A DNA stretch of 64,000 nt from Massilia antarctica (lineage in GTDB: Bacteria > Pseudomonadota > Gammaproteobacteria > Burkholderiales > Burkholderiaceae_D): positions 2,790,001 through 2,854,000 of the forward strand of contig NZ_CP065053.1 of the NCBI RefSeq assembly GCF_015689335.1. Direction: 5' to 3'. Every line of letters starts with the position of its first letter. The stretch's first letter is position 1. The position numbers and the translations under genes were made by a program. The notes beneath the pieces were generated by a model, which saw only the letters and a list, made by a program, of their open reading frames with translations, had not been told where the DNA came from and did no database searches. This document shows, piece by piece, positions 63,622 to 64,000 of the stretch.

Positions 63622-64000
63622 ATGGAATACAGTCCTCCGCCACTCTTCAAGCAAGGCGCCCCTGCCCGGGTCAAGGTGACGGTGTTCGCGTTTATTTCGA
63701 TCGTCCTGCTGATGGTCGATGCCCGCATGCATGCGCTCGATACGGTGCGCCAGGTGGCCGGTACCGTCCTTTATCCGCTGCAAGTGGCGGCCCTGGTGCC
63801 GCGTGACGCGCTGGCCAGCATGGGCAGCTACTTTTCTTCCATTTCCTCGCTCAAGCAGGAAGTGCGCGACCTCCAGATCGCCCAGGTCGCCGTCGCCGAA
63901 AAACTCCAGCAAGCCCAGCTCCAGACCGCCGAAAACGCCCAGTTGCGCAAACTGATGGGCGCGCGCGAGCATGTGCCGGTCAAGACCATGCTCAGCGAGA
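63622..64000 (+). CDS. mreC: Rod shape-determining protein MreC, N-terminal part
   Basis: The frame starts MEYSPPPLFKQGAPARVKVTV and stays open to the window end (126 codons). A membrane helix FAFISIVLLMVDARM is followed by a periplasmic coiled coil (SLKQEVRDLQIAQVAVAEKL). This is the usual MreC layout; the 3' part lies outside the window. Confidence 0.9.
   Translation, partial: MEYSPPPLFKQGAPARVKVTVFAFISIVLLMVDARMHALDTVRQVAGTVLYPLQVAALVPRDALASMGSYFSSISSLKQEVRDLQIAQVAVAEKLQQAQLQTAENAQLRKLMGAREHVPVKTMLSE

Overview
The window looks like the chromosome of a betaproteobacterium of the Burkholderiales, most likely Oxalobacteraceae (Massilia, Duganella or Janthinobacterium-like). The evidence is high G+C coding DNA, an Ile-Ala tRNA spacer in the rRNA operon, a gshA of the Thiobacillus ferrooxidans type followed by gshB and an EIIA-HPr-EI phosphotransferase set, metX-metW, a TorF-glnK-amtB group, and gatCAB divergent from mreBC. 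The genus is an inference from gene content; no search was run.

Layout. 1-3600: the 3' part of a ribosomal RNA operon (tRNA-Ile end, tRNA-Ala, 23S, 5S, strong terminator). 3712-13885, all on the minus strand: a compact, tightly overlapping operon that looks like an undescribed small-molecule gene cluster. In transcription order it encodes an exported cupin, a KAS III-like enzyme with an altered active site, a stand-alone adenylation-carrier didomain protein, a VOC protein, a GNAT acetyltransferase, a SAM methyltransferase, an FMN split-barrel protein, a lysine/ornithine-type N-hydroxylase, diaminobutyrate aminotransferase and diaminobutyrate decarboxylase. The last three would supply 1,3-diaminopropane and an N-hydroxylated amine, as in rhizobactin-type siderophores, but no NIS (IucA/IucC) synthetase is present. 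A TorF-type porin gene (14006-14872) sits at the head of the operon. 15127-19488: OmpR-type regulator, histidine kinase, EptA-type phosphoethanolamine transferase and PAP2 phosphatase, an envelope-modification operon. 19535-25796: minus-strand housekeeping genes (lipase, DUF1840, ABC exporter, MFS, lipoprotein, phosphoesterase). 26495-29263: a TonB-dependent receptor.

29381-36185 holds small orphan genes around comM, including a SMI1/KNR4-like protein. 36506-39097 encodes a proline-rich lipoprotein with an alginate-lyase-like domain; after it a structured minus-strand segment with its own terminator may be a small RNA. 40070-41119 is a monooxygenase/TetR pair with a palindromic operator. 41483-44372 is a nitrogen-control unit: NtrC-type box, sigma-54-type promoter, TorF porin, GlnK, AmtB. 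44641-45786 encodes an orphan protein with an HExxH motif. 45941-51229 carries glutathione synthesis and the nitrogen/carbon-type PTS proteins, with paired inverted REP-like repeats at two sites. 51391-64000 is mostly housekeeping: metX-metW, M48 peptidase, pseudouridine synthase, VOC protein behind a LexA-box-like palindrome, xth, pyrE, a frameshifted membrane gene, an endonuclease V-like gene, gatCAB and mreB-mreC (cut by the window end).

The best candidate for a new system is the minus-strand biosynthetic operon next to the rRNA genes. The structured RNA candidate at about 39110-39410, the LexA-box-like site and the HExxH protein are the next most interesting signals.
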